A DNA stretch of 64,000 nucleotides, taken from assembly GCF_008369295.1 (NCBI RefSeq), contig NZ_VOBG01000005.1, positions 62,001-126,000 on the forward strand. The letters are read 5' to 3'. Under the pieces are notes generated by a model. It did no database searches. It was given only the letters and a program-made list of their open reading frames with translations, and was not told where the DNA came from. Shown in pieces: positions 1-9,200 of this stretch; positions within the stretch are counted from its first letter, which is position 1, and the number at the start of each line of letters is the position of its first letter. This stretch comes from Pseudomonas sp. ANT_H4 (GTDB lineage Bacteria > Pseudomonadota > Gammaproteobacteria > Pseudomonadales > Pseudomonadaceae). The position numbers and the translations under genes are program-made.

Positions 1-48
1 GGCCGCCGACTGGTGGCGACCGGTTTTTCCAAAGCCTGCGGGGGCGTT

Positions 49-942
49 TCAGAGATCGCGCACGACGCGAAAACCGATCCAGTCGCCACGGGTTTGCGGG
101 TAGATGTTGTTGCGGTTGCCGGAGCGAGAAAAGATCGGTGCTTCGCCCCAGTCATTGCCGCGAATCTGCAGGGACTCGCAGCCCGGCTCTACCCAGGCGC
201 TGCCGTCGGTGGGTGCGCCGATGTAGTTGGGATGTTCGCAGTCGGCTACCCACTCGTAGACGTTGCCGTGCATGTCGTACATGCCGAATGCGTTGGGCGG
301 GTAGCTGCCCACGGGCGCGCTGTAGCTGTAGCCATCTGCCGGGCCGTAGGTGTTGGCATGTTTGGCGATGCTGTATTCCTTGCCTTCATCGAACGGGAAT
401 GGAAACGGCCCGGTGGAGCCAGCGCGGGCGGCGTATTCGCGCCGGGCCTCGCTGACCAGGTGGTAGCGTTGCCCAGTGATTTTCGACAGCCAGGTGACGT
501 AGCTCTTCACATCGTCAAAGTCCATGCACACCGCCGGCTGGCGCGGGCCTTGAGGGTAGCGTGGCTTGCTGGCGATGCATTCGCGGCCGGGACGCTCATC
601 GCCATTGGCGATCTTGACCCCGGTCTGGCGCACATAACTGTCCCACTCGGCAGCGGTGATCTGGAACCGGCTCATGGCGAAGGGCTTGGCGAAGGTCACC
701 TCGTGCATCGGTCCTTCATCGGGCTCGCGGCCGACTTCATCTTCCGGCGTGCCCATGGTGAAGGTGCCGGCCGGCAGCACGACCATTTCCGGGCAATCCT
801 TGCAGTCCTTGAACACCTTGCCCGGTGCAGGGATGGCGGCCTGGGCGATACCGGGCAGCAGCGCGCCGCACAGCGCAGTCAGGGCCAGGGCTGCCAGTGG
901 TTTAAGGCGTTGGCGATGGAGGCTTGGGATATCACTGTTCAT
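49..942 (-). CDS. pvdO: PvdO, periplasmic pyoverdine maturation protein (FGE-sulfatase fold)
   Basis: The 297-residue product has an N-terminal signal peptide (about residues 1-35, ending in IAQA) and then a formylglycine-generating-enzyme/SUMF1-like domain ending in the typical GFRVVRDL. In fluorescent pseudomonads PvdO acts in the periplasm in the last step of chromophore formation, oxidation of dihydropyoverdine to pyoverdine (family knowledge). It follows pvdM by 33 bases on the same strand and should share the pvdM promoter. In P. aeruginosa pvdN lies between pvdM and pvdO; here it does not. The identification rests on the domain plus the unmistakable pyoverdine context. Confidence 0.9.
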   Translation of the reverse strand: MNSDIPSLHRQRLKPLAALALTALCGALLPGIAQAAIPAPGKVFKDCKDCPEMVVLPAGTFTMGTPEDEVGREPDEGPMHEVTFAKPFAMSRFQITAAEWDSYVRQTGVKIANGDERPGRECIASKPRYPQGPRQPAVCMDFDDVKSYVTWLSKITGQRYHLVSEARREYAARAGSTGPFPFPFDEGKEYSIAKHANTYGPADGYSYSAPVGSYPPNAFGMYDMHGNVYEWVADCEHPNYIGAPTDGSAWVEPGCESLQIRGNDWGEAPIFSRSGNRNNIYPQTRGDWIGFRVVRDL

Positions 943-975
943 GGGAGATCTCGATCAATTGAAAAAGGGCAGGCG

Positions 976-2325
976 TCAACGATTGGCCACTGGCTTGGCG
1001 GCTTTCTGCACCTGGTCCCAGACCCGCAGGAAGTTGGCGCCCCACAGCTTGGCGATGTCCGCTTCGGAGTAGCCGCGCTGGATCAACTCGGCGGTCACGT
1101 TGCGCACCTCGCTGACGTTTTCCCAGCCCTTGACGCCGCCGCCTTCGTTGAAGTCCGATGCGATGCCGACGTGGTCGATACCGATTTTGCCCACGGTGTA
1201 GTCGATAGCGTCGCCCAGGTCCTTGAGGGTGGCCTTGGGTTCTTCTTCGAGAATGGCGTAGAGCCCTTGGGCGTATTGGCCGAACTTCTGTTCGGGCCAG
1301 GCCGCAATGATCGGGTCGCCAGGCATCAACGCCATGGCCAGGTTGGGAAGTGGTGGCAGATCAAAGCGGGCGCGCAGGGCGTTGAGCTTGTCCTGAGTAG
1401 GCTGGCTGAGGGGCCTCAGATAGGCCGGGAAACCCACCACCTGGACCACGCCGCCACTGTTTTTGATCAGTTGCATTTCCTTGTCGCTGAGATTACGCGG
1501 GATGTCCACGGCGGCGCGCGGTGCCGAGTGGGAGGCGACCATCGGTGTGCGGCTCAGGTGTGCGACCTGTTCCAGGGCCTTGGTCGACATTTGTGAAACA
1601 TCGATAATCACCCCCAGGTCATTGAGGCGATGAACTGCCTGTTTGCCGATGTCCGAGAGCCCGTCGAGAGCGTCCGGCGAGTCATTGAAAAACGGCAGTG
1701 GGCGCGATGAGTCCGACCAGGCGTTGTTGCCGATATAGCTGAAGCCGAACATGCGCATGCCCCGCGCCGTCCACAGGTCCAGCAGGTTCAGGTCATTGCC
1801 CAGCGGGTAGGCGTTGAGCATGCTGATAAAGACCGCGAACTTGCCTTCGCCATGCAGGCGCCGAAAGTCATCCGGGGTGTAGGCAATACCGACCTGATTG
1901 GGGAAGTCGCGGACCATGCCGGAGATGATCTGGTAGCGAACCTCCTGCTGATGGCGCGCTTCTTCGACAAAGCCTTCGGTGGGTTTGTGCGGGGCGTTGG
2001 GGCCGTTCCACATTTCCGGCCAGCCGAAGATGGTCAGTGCCGCCCCGGAGAGGCGCCCGCGGTTGGCCTTGGCCAGGTCAAACTGGCCGCTGCCATCCTT
2101 GTCGGCTTCATTGCCCGCGGTACCGAAGTCCAGGGGCACGGTGATATGGCTGTCGAAAGACAGCAGCCGATTGTGCAGTTCATCCGCTTGCTTGATTACT
2201 TCCAACGGATACCCGGCGTTGCCCTTGAACCAGTAATCCCAGACCAGAAAACCTGCCCCGGCGCCAATGGCCAGGGCCAGCGGCAGGCCGATATATAGAG
2301 CCTTTTTCGAACGTGGTTTTGTCAT
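976..2325 (-). CDS. pvdM: PvdM, membrane-anchored dipeptidase-like pyoverdine maturation protein
   Basis: The 449-residue protein has an N-terminal hydrophobic anchor (about residues 8-28) and a renal dipeptidase (peptidase M19) fold. Family landmarks are visible: DSHIT near residue 58, VASHSAPRAA near 265, DHVGIASDFN near 387 and GANFLRV near the C-terminus. The Asp of the classical H-x-D metal motif near residue 58 is replaced by Thr, so it may not be a normal dipeptidase. PvdM works in the periplasm and supports PvdP in pyoverdine maturation (family knowledge). The start at 2325 is chosen because an in-frame ATG at 2424 lies upstream of the PvdS-type promoter at 2388-2411, and because 449 residues fits the family. 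Confidence 0.88.
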   Translation of the reverse strand: MTKPRSKKALYIGLPLALAIGAGAGFLVWDYWFKGNAGYPLEVIKQADELHNRLLSFDSHITVPLDFGTAGNEADKDGSGQFDLAKANRGRLSGAALTIFGWPEMWNGPNAPHKPTEGFVEEARHQQEVRYQIISGMVRDFPNQVGIAYTPDDFRRLHGEGKFAVFISMLNAYPLGNDLNLLDLWTARGMRMFGFSYIGNNAWSDSSRPLPFFNDSPDALDGLSDIGKQAVHRLNDLGVIIDVSQMSTKALEQVAHLSRTPMVASHSAPRAAVDIPRNLSDKEMQLIKNSGGVVQVVGFPAYLRPLSQPTQDKLNALRARFDLPPLPNLAMALMPGDPIIAAWPEQKFGQYAQGLYAILEEEPKATLKDLGDAIDYTVGKIGIDHVGIASDFNEGGGVKGWENVSEVRNVTAELIQRGYSEADIAKLWGANFLRVWDQVQKAAKPVANR

Positions 2326-2387
2326 TGCCATCTCAGTCGGTTCGCTGTCGAGGTGCAGGCGCAAGGGCCCTTTGCTATCTGGGAAGA

Positions 2388-2411
2388 ACGAGCGGTGGGC
2401 TTGGAAATTTA
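2388..2411 (-). promoter_or_regulatory. PvdS iron-starvation box upstream of pvdM
   Basis: Read on the minus strand the site is TAAAT (2411-2407), exactly 16 bases, then CGT (2390-2388), the canonical IS box recognised by the ECF sigma factor PvdS. It ends 62 bases before the pvdM start at 2325. Confidence 0.85.
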
Positions 2412-2426
2412 GGCGGGCCGCCAAGG

Positions 2427-2601
2427 CTAATGCCGATCAGTTAAGCGAACGAGCCCCCCCTGTAGGAGCGAGCTTGCTCGCGATGGTCGTTAACGATGAC
2501 GCGGGTTTCCTGGATGAATGCGGTGCCCTCAGGTTCTTCGCGAGCAAGAACTAGGCGTCCCCCTCGCTCCTACAGTAGTTGGCTTAACTGATCGGCATTA
2601 G
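2427..2601. repeat. MITE-like inverted-repeat element containing a REPIN
   Basis: Perfect 20-base terminal inverted repeats (2427-2446 and 2582-2601, beginning CTAATGCCGATCAGTTAAGC) enclose two inverted REP sequences (TGTAGGAGCGAGCTTGCTCG at 2461 and its degenerate inverse ending at 2574). It contains no credible gene. It lies exactly between the two divergent PvdS boxes, so it separates the pvdM and pvdP promoters and could fold into a long hairpin. Confidence 0.8.
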
Positions 2602-2614
2602 GCACCAGGGCTGG

Positions 2615-2638
2615 TAAATTTCCCGTCGATGCAAACGT
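2615..2638 (+). promoter_or_regulatory. PvdS iron-starvation box upstream of pvdP
   Basis: TAAAT at 2615-2619, 16 bases, then CGT at 2636-2638, an exact IS box. It ends 45 bases before the pvdP ATG at 2684, which supports that start over the earlier in-frame codon at 2645. Confidence 0.85.
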
Positions 2639-2683
2639 TCTAGCTTGGATAAAGCCTGCTTCAGGGCTGACACAGGTAGGACA

Positions 2684-4309
2684 ATGACGATTTCTCGACG
2701 AGGGTTCATCGCAGGCCTGGCGCTGACGGGCGCCGCAGTGCCCGCAGCCTTTTATGCCCATCGCGAGTTGACGCGTGAAGAGTTCCCGATCACGCCGGGG
2801 GAGGCCACGGTGGATCTGGCGGACACCGCCGGCCAGCAAATGGCCGACACCCTGCGTGGCGTCTGGAGCCTGCGTTTGGAAGGGCGCGACGCCGGCCTGA
2901 AAGGCCTGCCCGTCAATGGCCTGGAGTTGTTTCTCGATATTGCCCCGCGGGGTCGAGGCTTGCGCGGTTACCTGGACACCTCCGAGCAACTGCGCTCTGA
3001 CGGTGAGCCGCGTTATCAGGTATTGGGTGATCTGGCGCCGGGCAATGCGGCCCTGCTGTATTGGCGCCTGATTGACCGGGAGTCGCCAGACGGCTCGCCC
3101 ACCTACGAATTTAAGATGACCCTCGATGAGGTCTGGGCTGAATTTGGCAACGCCGGCAGTGGCACCCTTAGCGGGCAAATCCTGCCACTGGACAGGCCAC
3201 TGGCCTTGCCCGAGCGGGACAGTCGTTTTATCGCCACCAAGCAACTGTTTCCCGAGGCTCGGGAACGCATCGGCTTGAACTCGACGTTGCTGGCCTGGCT
3301 GATTTCACCCGAACACCGCCTGTTTCATCAGCTCTGGCACGCCTCGCGGGACCAGTGGCACAACCTGTCCGAAGACAAGCGCAACGCGTTGCGCGGGATC
3401 GGCTGGCAGCCCGGCCCACGGGACCAAGAGCGCGATGCCCGTGGCCCGCGCAAGGACCGCAACGGCTCGGGGATCGACTTTTTCTTCATGCACCGGCACA
3501 TGCTCGGCGCGGCGCGCTCGATGCAGGACCTGCCATCCTGGCCGCGCTTCCCCGAGCCCCAGCCGGCCCTTGAGCGTGACCGCCGGGGATTTGCCCGGTA
3601 TTTCGACAACCACGACGGTTTCGCCTTGCCGCCGACCTGGCTGGCTGCCGATGACAGTGAATACACGCAGTGGGTCAGTGACATCAAGGCGGCCGAGACT
3701 TATCACGGCAACTTTCAGGTCTGGGAGTCGCAGTACCGCGACCCGCGTTATTTGGCCCGGTTGACCTTGGGGCAGTTTGGTTCAGAGGTTGAGTTGGGTC
3801 TGCATGACTGGCTGCACATGCGCTGGGCGTCGGTGCCGCGAGATCCATCCAATGGCGCGCCGGTGCCTTTCGCCCGTGATCCGGCGGACTTTGCCGCACG
3901 TTGGTATACGGCGCAGAACGACTTTCTCGGTGATCCGTTTTCTTCCCATGTAAATCCGGTGTTCTGGCATTTTCATGGCTGGATTGATGATCGGCTTGAG
4001 GATTGGTTTCGGGCTCATGAACGGTTTCATCCGGGGGAGGTGAGTCGTCTTGAGGTCAACGGGGTGCAGTGGTTTGCGCCGGGGCGTTGGGTCGAGGTGG
4101 GGGACCCCTGGCTGGGGCCGGTGACTCATGGTTGCAGTACTACGCCGGGGTTGCAGATGGGCAAGTCGGTGGAGATGGACCCGGAGACTATGAAGTTGGC
4201 GTTGCGGATTACCTTTGGGGCTGAGGATAAGCTTGAGGATTTGTTTCGCAAGGTGCCCAAACGGCCTTGGTATGCGCGGCATTTGAAGGTTAAGGAACGG
4301 GTGCCTTGA
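2684..4309 (+). CDS. pvdP: PvdP, Tat-exported tyrosinase of pyoverdine maturation
   Basis: The 541-residue protein begins with a twin-arginine signal (S-R-R-G-F at residues 4-8, then a hydrophobic stretch). Candidate copper ligands of the binuclear tyrosinase centre are visible in FHQLWH (about 214), MHRHM (about 268) and FWHFHGW (about 425). PvdP is the periplasmic tyrosinase that oxidises the D-Tyr/diaminobutyrate part of ferribactin to dihydropyoverdine (family knowledge). The start at 2684 has an AGGTAGG ribosome site and places the Arg pair correctly; the length is close to the P. aeruginosa protein (about 544). It is divergent from pvdM and convergent with opmQ. Confidence 0.92.
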   Translation: MTISRRGFIAGLALTGAAVPAAFYAHRELTREEFPITPGEATVDLADTAGQQMADTLRGVWSLRLEGRDAGLKGLPVNGLELFLDIAPRGRGLRGYLDTSEQLRSDGEPRYQVLGDLAPGNAALLYWRLIDRESPDGSPTYEFKMTLDEVWAEFGNAGSGTLSGQILPLDRPLALPERDSRFIATKQLFPEARERIGLNSTLLAWLISPEHRLFHQLWHASRDQWHNLSEDKRNALRGIGWQPGPRDQERDARGPRKDRNGSGIDFFFMHRHMLGAARSMQDLPSWPRFPEPQPALERDRRGFARYFDNHDGFALPPTWLAADDSEYTQWVSDIKAAETYHGNFQVWESQYRDPRYLARLTLGQFGSEVELGLHDWLHMRWASVPRDPSNGAPVPFARDPADFAARWYTAQNDFLGDPFSSHVNPVFWHFHGWIDDRLEDWFRAHERFHPGEVSRLEVNGVQWFAPGRWVEVGDPWLGPVTHGCSTTPGLQMGKSVEMDPETMKLALRITFGAEDKLEDLFRKVPKRPWYARHLKVKERVP

Positions 4310-4349
4310 TGGCTGGGGTGTTGGCTACCAGGCCGCCAATGTTCCACAT

Positions 4350-5744
4350 TCAACCTTCCCGCCACCCCCCGCCCAGCGCCTTATACAGCGCAATACTCGC
4401 CCCAATCCGCGCCTGGCGCAGTTGCACATTCAGGTCTTGCGCCGCATACAGCGTGCGCTGGGTTTCCAGCACGGTAAGCAAGTCTTCAGCCCCCGCCTCA
4501 TAGCGACTCTGGGCGATCTGGAACGCGGTTTGCGCCTGCGTCAATTCCTCATGCTGCCACTGACGTTGTTCATCCAGGCGACGAATACTGCTCAGGGCTT
4601 TTTCCACATCGGCAAAACCATTGATGATCGCCCCGCGATAGGTTTGCAGTAGCTCTTCCTGACGTGCCGTGGCCTTGTCCCGCTCGGCACTGAGGCGTCC
4701 GTTATTGAAGATCGGCGCGATCAGCCCGCCTGTGAGGTTGTAGAACGGGTTGCGCAGGATGTCCGAAGCCTGGTTGGCGCCAGACCCCAGGTTCGCGGTC
4801 AACGTGACGCTGGGTAGCATGGCTGCGCGCGCTACGATGATGTCGGCCTGGGCGGCGGCCAGTTGCGCTTCGGCACTGGCGATGTCTGGGCGGCGGCTGA
4901 GCAGGTTGCTGGGAATGCCGGCGGCGATGGTTGCAAAGCGCAGTTCATCGAACGACTGCGGGCTCAGGCGCAGTGCCTGCACTGGTTGGCCGAGCAGGGC
5001 GGCCAGGGTGATCAGGGCTTCTTCGGCCCGTTGCTGGACTTCAGGTAATTGTCGTTGTTGGGCCGCCACCAGGCTTTTCTGTTGCGCCAGTTCCAGGCGG
5101 GTGGCCGACCCTGCGTCGTGACGAGTCTGTACCAGCTTGAGGACGCTTTGGGCATTGGCCAGGTTCAGCTCGGCAATGCGCTGCTGTTCGCCCAGAGACA
5201 GCAGTTGGATATAGGCCGTGGCTACGCCGCTGAGCAGGGTAAGTTCCACGGTCGCCTGGTCGAACTCACTGGCGCGAACCGCTTGTTCGGCGCTGTCCCG
5301 CGCCGCCTGTTTGCCGCCCCAGAAATCTATTTCGTAAGTGGCGGTCAGGCTCGCATCGAAATAGTCCACCGCCTTGTTGTCGCTGTCGGCATCCAGCTGG
5401 CTGTAGCCGTTGCCCCGCAGCAGTTTCTGGCGGTTGGCGTTGAGCCCTCCCTTGAGTTCAGGCAGCAACGGTGCGCCGGCGATGACGGCGCTGGCCTGGG
5501 CCTGGCGTACCCGGGCGACCGCACTGGCCAGGTCGTAACTGCCACTGCGGGCCTGCTCGATCAGGTGGTTGAGCTGCGGGCTGGCAAAGGTCGTCCACCA
5601 TTGCTGGTTGTCCTGCAGGGCGCCGGCTTTGCTTGCCATCTGCCAGGCGGATGGCGCTTGCAGGCCGCTGTCCGGGCGCGGAGGGGGGCTGGCGCAGGCG
5701 GCCAGCAGCAGGCTGGCGGCGAGGAGGGTCAGGTGCGCTTTCAT
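4350..5744 (-). CDS. opmQ: OpmQ, outer-membrane lipoprotein of the PvdRT-OpmQ efflux pump
   Basis: The 464-residue protein starts with a lipoprotein signal (LLLAAC lipobox, Cys17) and contains two OEP repeats of the NodT/TolC-like outer-membrane factor family. It should form the outer-membrane channel for the PvdR adaptor and PvdT transporter, which export recycled or newly made pyoverdine. The start at 5744 is used because upstream in-frame codons overlap pvdT and would bury the lipobox; it leaves a 7-base gap after pvdT. It is the last gene of pvdR-pvdT-opmQ. Confidence 0.93.
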   Translation of the reverse strand: MKAHLTLLAASLLLAACASPPPRPDSGLQAPSAWQMASKAGALQDNQQWWTTFASPQLNHLIEQARSGSYDLASAVARVRQAQASAVIAGAPLLPELKGGLNANRQKLLRGNGYSQLDADSDNKAVDYFDASLTATYEIDFWGGKQAARDSAEQAVRASEFDQATVELTLLSGVATAYIQLLSLGEQQRIAELNLANAQSVLKLVQTRHDAGSATRLELAQQKSLVAAQQRQLPEVQQRAEEALITLAALLGQPVQALRLSPQSFDELRFATIAAGIPSNLLSRRPDIASAEAQLAAAQADIIVARAAMLPSVTLTANLGSGANQASDILRNPFYNLTGGLIAPIFNNGRLSAERDKATARQEELLQTYRGAIINGFADVEKALSSIRRLDEQRQWQHEELTQAQTAFQIAQSRYEAGAEDLLTVLETQRTLYAAQDLNVQLRQARIGASIALYKALGGGWREG

Positions 5745-5751
5745 AGGGCGA

Positions 5752-7725
5752 TCATTCACTGGTAAGGGCCGTGACGGGGTCGAGCCGGGCAGCTTTTCGG
5801 GCCGGCATGAAGCCGAAGATGACTCCGGTGACGAGGGCGCAGGCAAAGGCACCGATAGCCGCCGACAACGAGAAGGCCACTGCGACGCTGCTGAGGATCA
5901 GCGCGCCGCCCACCAGCAGCGCCAGGGCGATCCCGGTGACTCCGCCGACCACCGAGAGCATCACCGCTTCGGTCAGGAACTGACGCAGGATGTCCCGCTG
6001 ACGTGCGCCGGTGGCCATGCGGATGCCGATTTCCCGAGTGCGTTCGCGCACGGTCATCAGCATGATGTTCATCACGCCAATACCGCCCACCAGCAGTGAG
6101 ATCGCGGCGATGGAACCGAGCATCAGCGACAGGGTGTTCTGGGTCCGGGCTTCGGCCTGGATCATCGCGGCGTTGTTGGTCAGCTCATAGTCGCGCTTGC
6201 CGTTGTGCAGGCGCAGCAGCAACTGGTCGATGGCCTGTTCGGCATCGTGCACCTTGCTCGCATCGGCGGCGGCGATCACCACGTATTCGGGGTTGTAGTT
6301 GCCGAACAGGCGAATGCTGGCGGCGTTGTAGGGGATGGCAATGCGGTTGTCGCTGTCCTTGTCGCCGGAGCTGGCGCCTTTTTCCGCCAGCACGCCGATC
6401 ACCTGGAAGGGTACGTTTTCGATCAGGATGTATTGGCCGATGGGGTTGGGAATGTCTTTGAACAACTTGTCGCGAATCTTTTTGCCGATCACTGCCACGG
6501 TGGCGCCAGCACGCTCATCGGCTTCGGTAAAGTAACTGCCTTCGACCACTGGCCAATTGAAGATCGTCGGGAAATGGGTGTCGTTGCCACCGACATAGGC
6601 GGTGTGGTCGACGTTGCCGAAGCGTATGCCAGCATCGGCGCCATTGACCGGCATGATGCGCTTGACCTGGGGCAGGGCGGCGATGGCGGCGACATCGCTG
6701 AGGGTGATCACGCCAGGAGGTGTGCGCGGGTTGGGCGCCGACCCGCTGACGTAGAGGATATTGGAGCCAAAGGCGCCCATTTGTGCCATCACCTGGCGCT
6801 TGCTGCCTTCGCCCACGGCGAGCATGACCACCACCGAGGCGACGCCGATGATGATCCCCAGCAGGGTCAGCGCGGTACGGAAACGGTTGATCCACATGAC
6901 TCGCCAGGCGGCCTGCACGGCGTCCAGCAGTTCGGCCCTCCAGGCGCCGTTGTGTTCGGCGCCGTCGGCCAGCCGCTGGCGCAGGTCCACGGCTTGCAAA
7001 CCTCCTGGATTGGCGTTGGTGAGTGTTTTATCGGCGGTGTTGGGTGCGTCGCTGATGATCAGGCCGTCGCGGATTTCGATGATGCGCTTGGCCCGCGCCG
7101 CCACTTCCCGGTCATGGGTGATCAGGATCACCACATGGCCCTGGCTCGCCAGCTCGTCCAGCAGGGTCATCACCTCGGCACCGCTGTGGCTGTCGAGGGC
7201 GCCAGTGGGTTCGTCGGCGAGGATGATGTGGCCGCCGTTCATCAATGCCCGGGCAATCGACACCCTTTGTTGCTGGCCGCCGGAAAGCTGGTGGGGGCGG
7301 TTTTCGGTGCGTCCGGCCAGCCCCAGGCGAGTGAGCAGGGCGGCGGCGCGGGCGTGGCGCTCAACGGCGGGCGTGCCGGCGTAGATCGCCGGCATCTCGA
7401 CGTTTTCCTGGGCCGAGCCGGACGGAATCAGGTGATAGCCCTGGAACACGAAACCAAAGGCCTCGCGCCGCAGCCAGGCGAGTTCGTCGCTGTCGAGTTG
7501 GGCCACGTTTTCCCCGGCGAACAGGTACTCGCCCATCGTCGGGCGGTCGAGGCAGCCCAGAATGTTCATTAGGGTGGACTTGCCGGAGCCGGAGGCACCG
7601 ACGATCGCCACGAATTCGCCCGCGTGGATCGACAGGTCGATGCCCCGCAGCACATCGACTTGCGGTGTATCACCGCCGCCGTAGGATTTGCGAATGCTCT
7701 TGAGTTCGATCAGCGGGGTCAACAT
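5752..7725 (-). CDS. pvdT: PvdT, MacB-type ABC transporter (ATPase plus permease)
   Basis: The 657-residue protein has an N-terminal nucleotide-binding domain (Walker [10 protein letters not shown] at 43-51, signature LSGGQQQR near 143, Walker B ILADEPT near 166), a first membrane helix near 280-298, a MacB-type periplasmic domain and three C-terminal FtsX helices (about 545-650). It is the inner-membrane component of the tripartite PvdRT-OpmQ pyoverdine exporter. It abuts pvdR with no spacer, indicating translational coupling. Confidence 0.94.
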   Translation of the reverse strand: MLTPLIELKSIRKSYGGGDTPQVDVLRGIDLSIHAGEFVAIVGASGSGKSTLMNILGCLDRPTMGEYLFAGENVAQLDSDELAWLRREAFGFVFQGYHLIPSGSAQENVEMPAIYAGTPAVERHARAAALLTRLGLAGRTENRPHQLSGGQQQRVSIARALMNGGHIILADEPTGALDSHSGAEVMTLLDELASQGHVVILITHDREVAARAKRIIEIRDGLIISDAPNTADKTLTNANPGGLQAVDLRQRLADGAEHNGAWRAELLDAVQAAWRVMWINRFRTALTLLGIIIGVASVVVMLAVGEGSKRQVMAQMGAFGSNILYVSGSAPNPRTPPGVITLSDVAAIAALPQVKRIMPVNGADAGIRFGNVDHTAYVGGNDTHFPTIFNWPVVEGSYFTEADERAGATVAVIGKKIRDKLFKDIPNPIGQYILIENVPFQVIGVLAEKGASSGDKDSDNRIAIPYNAASIRLFGNYNPEYVVIAAADASKVHDAEQAIDQLLLRLHNGKRDYELTNNAAMIQAEARTQNTLSLMLGSIAAISLLVGGIGVMNIMLMTVRERTREIGIRMATGARQRDILRQFLTEAVMLSVVGGVTGIALALLVGGALILSSVAVAFSLSAAIGAFACALVTGVIFGFMPARKAARLDPVTALTSE

Positions 7726-8898
7726 TCAACCTCCGCTGCCGTCGGCCGGGCCAATGAGCAGGTGATCGCCTTCATTGAGGCCATCGAGGACCTGGACCCG
7801 CAGGCGGTCACTGATACCGACCCGTACTTCGCGGTCTTCGATGCGGCCGTCCTGGGTCACAACCCTGGCAATTTGGGTGTCGGCGCGGTTGCTGCCTTGC
7901 AAGGCTGCAACCGGAGCCGTCAGTACACCGGAGACCTGGTTGGCGACAAAAAACACTTGGGCGGTCATTTCCGCCATCAGTACGTTGTCGGCGTTATCCA
8001 CGTCCAGCAGCACGGTGTAGAGCACCACGCGGCCGCTGCCGCTCTTGCCGGAACTGCTGGGGCTACCGCCGCCCTGGCTGGCTTCGTTGAGGGGCTTGGG
8101 CGGTACCGGCAGGATCTGGCGTACGGTGCTGGTCCAGCGCCGATTGCCGCCGCTGAGGGTGGTGAAATAGGCCTGCATGCCGGGTTTGACGTGGCCGATA
8201 TCAGCTTCCGAGACTTCCGCCCAAACGGTCATCGGCGACAGATTGGCGATGCGCAGGATCAGCGGCGTCTGTTGTTGGGTGTTGAGGGTCTGGCCTTCAC
8301 GGGCGTCGAGGGCGACCACGGTGCCGGAGATGGGCGCATAGATGCGCGTGTAGCCCAGTTCGGCCTGGTCAACCCGCAGGCTGGCCTGGGCCTGGCTGAT
8401 CTGGGCCTTGAACATGTCGATGCGGGCCTGTGTGGCGTCCAGTTCAGCGTGGGCCGTTTGTACGTCTTCGTCACGGGTGGCGCCGCCGGCAGCCAGGCGT
8501 TGCTGACGCTGGTATTTCTGCCGGGCCAACTGGTTCTGCGCACGTTGCTCCTGTAGTTGTGCTTGCAGGTTGGCGATGGAAAAACGCGTGGCGTCGAGCT
8601 TGGCCTGTTGGGTGGAAGGGTCAATCTCCACCAGCAGGTCGCCTTCCTTGACCTGGTCGCCCGCTTCGACATGGATCTTGCGGATCTGCCCGGAGGCCTG
8701 TGAGCCCACGTCGACGTAACGCCGCGGTTGCAGGGTGCCGAGCGCGGTAACGCTGCTTTCTATATCGCCCCGCTGCACTTGCAGGGTGGCAAATTTATCC
8801 CGTCCTGGGGGGATGAGCTGCCAGGCCGCGAAGGCTGCAACGGGGATCAGGCAAAGTGCTGCAAGCAGGGCGCGACGGGTGTGTCGAGGACGTTTCAT
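7726..8898 (-). CDS. pvdR: PvdR, periplasmic adaptor (MacA/HlyD family) of pyoverdine efflux
   Basis: The 390-residue membrane-fusion protein has an N-terminal membrane anchor (about residues 9-27), a lipoyl-like hairpin domain split by an Ala/Gln/Arg-rich coiled coil (about 90-180), and beta-barrel and membrane-proximal domains. It links PvdT to OpmQ. The start at 8898 (MKRPRHTRR) puts the basic residues directly before the anchor; an in-frame codon at 8937 would add a non-signal-like extension. It is the first gene of its operon and has an IS box about 96 bases upstream. Confidence 0.92.
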   Translation of the reverse strand: MKRPRHTRRALLAALCLIPVAAFAAWQLIPPGRDKFATLQVQRGDIESSVTALGTLQPRRYVDVGSQASGQIRKIHVEAGDQVKEGDLLVEIDPSTQQAKLDATRFSIANLQAQLQEQRAQNQLARQKYQRQQRLAAGGATRDEDVQTAHAELDATQARIDMFKAQISQAQASLRVDQAELGYTRIYAPISGTVVALDAREGQTLNTQQQTPLILRIANLSPMTVWAEVSEADIGHVKPGMQAYFTTLSGGNRRWTSTVRQILPVPPKPLNEASQGGGSPSSSGKSGSGRVVLYTVLLDVDNADNVLMAEMTAQVFFVANQVSGVLTAPVAALQGSNRADTQIARVVTQDGRIEDREVRVGISDRLRVQVLDGLNEGDHLLIGPADGSGG

Positions 8899-8993
8899 GC
8901 ACAGGTTCCAGCCAGGGAAGATCGGGCCGCGGCTCAAACGGGTAGATTTGAGTGCTGTCGAGAGGGCGACAGGCGCGGGAAGCTGTCAGGTAA

Positions 8994-9017
8994 ACGAGAA
9001 ATTCGCCCTGAAATTTA
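8994..9017 (-). promoter_or_regulatory. PvdS iron-starvation box upstream of pvdRT-opmQ
   Basis: On the minus strand: TAAAT (9017-9013), exactly 16 bases, CGT (8996-8994). It matches the three other IS boxes in this cluster and places pvdR-pvdT-opmQ under PvdS. Confidence 0.85.
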
Positions 9018-9090
9018 GTTGCTTACATATGCGGTTACAGCTCTGGGGGGAACAATTTTTGACTGTTAGTGCAAGTCTTCTTTAAATCTA

Positions 9091-9110
9091 TATGAGAATT
9101 ACTATAAATT
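9091..9110. promoter_or_regulatory. Fur-box-like site upstream of fpvI
   Basis: TATGAGAATTACTATAAATT closely resembles the AATGAGAAT-type Fur operator (roughly 16 of 19 positions by eye). It lies about 90 bases before fpvI, where iron repression of a pyoverdine sigma factor is expected. Confidence 0.6.
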
Positions 9111-9200
9111 ACGCATGTTCAAACTGCCATCACTGCATTGCATTGACAGTGGTCTTCACGCTTAAAGGGTCATAAGCCGCCATCAATGCGGTTGGGAGTC

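Larger units (their letters stand above)
8899..9200. other. Divergent pvdR/fpvI intergenic region, no anti-sigma gene
   Basis: About 300 bases without a gene. It holds the pvdR IS box (8994-9017) and a Fur-box-like site (9091-9110) for fpvI. I looked for an fpvR-like anti-sigma gene here on both strands and saw no open frame of useful length. Confidence 0.7.

Noticed and set aside
13..1596. Long plus-strand open frame opposite pvdO/pvdM
   Set aside because: It lies antisense to two well-supported genes; such frames are common in high-GC DNA. The translation has no recognisable domain.
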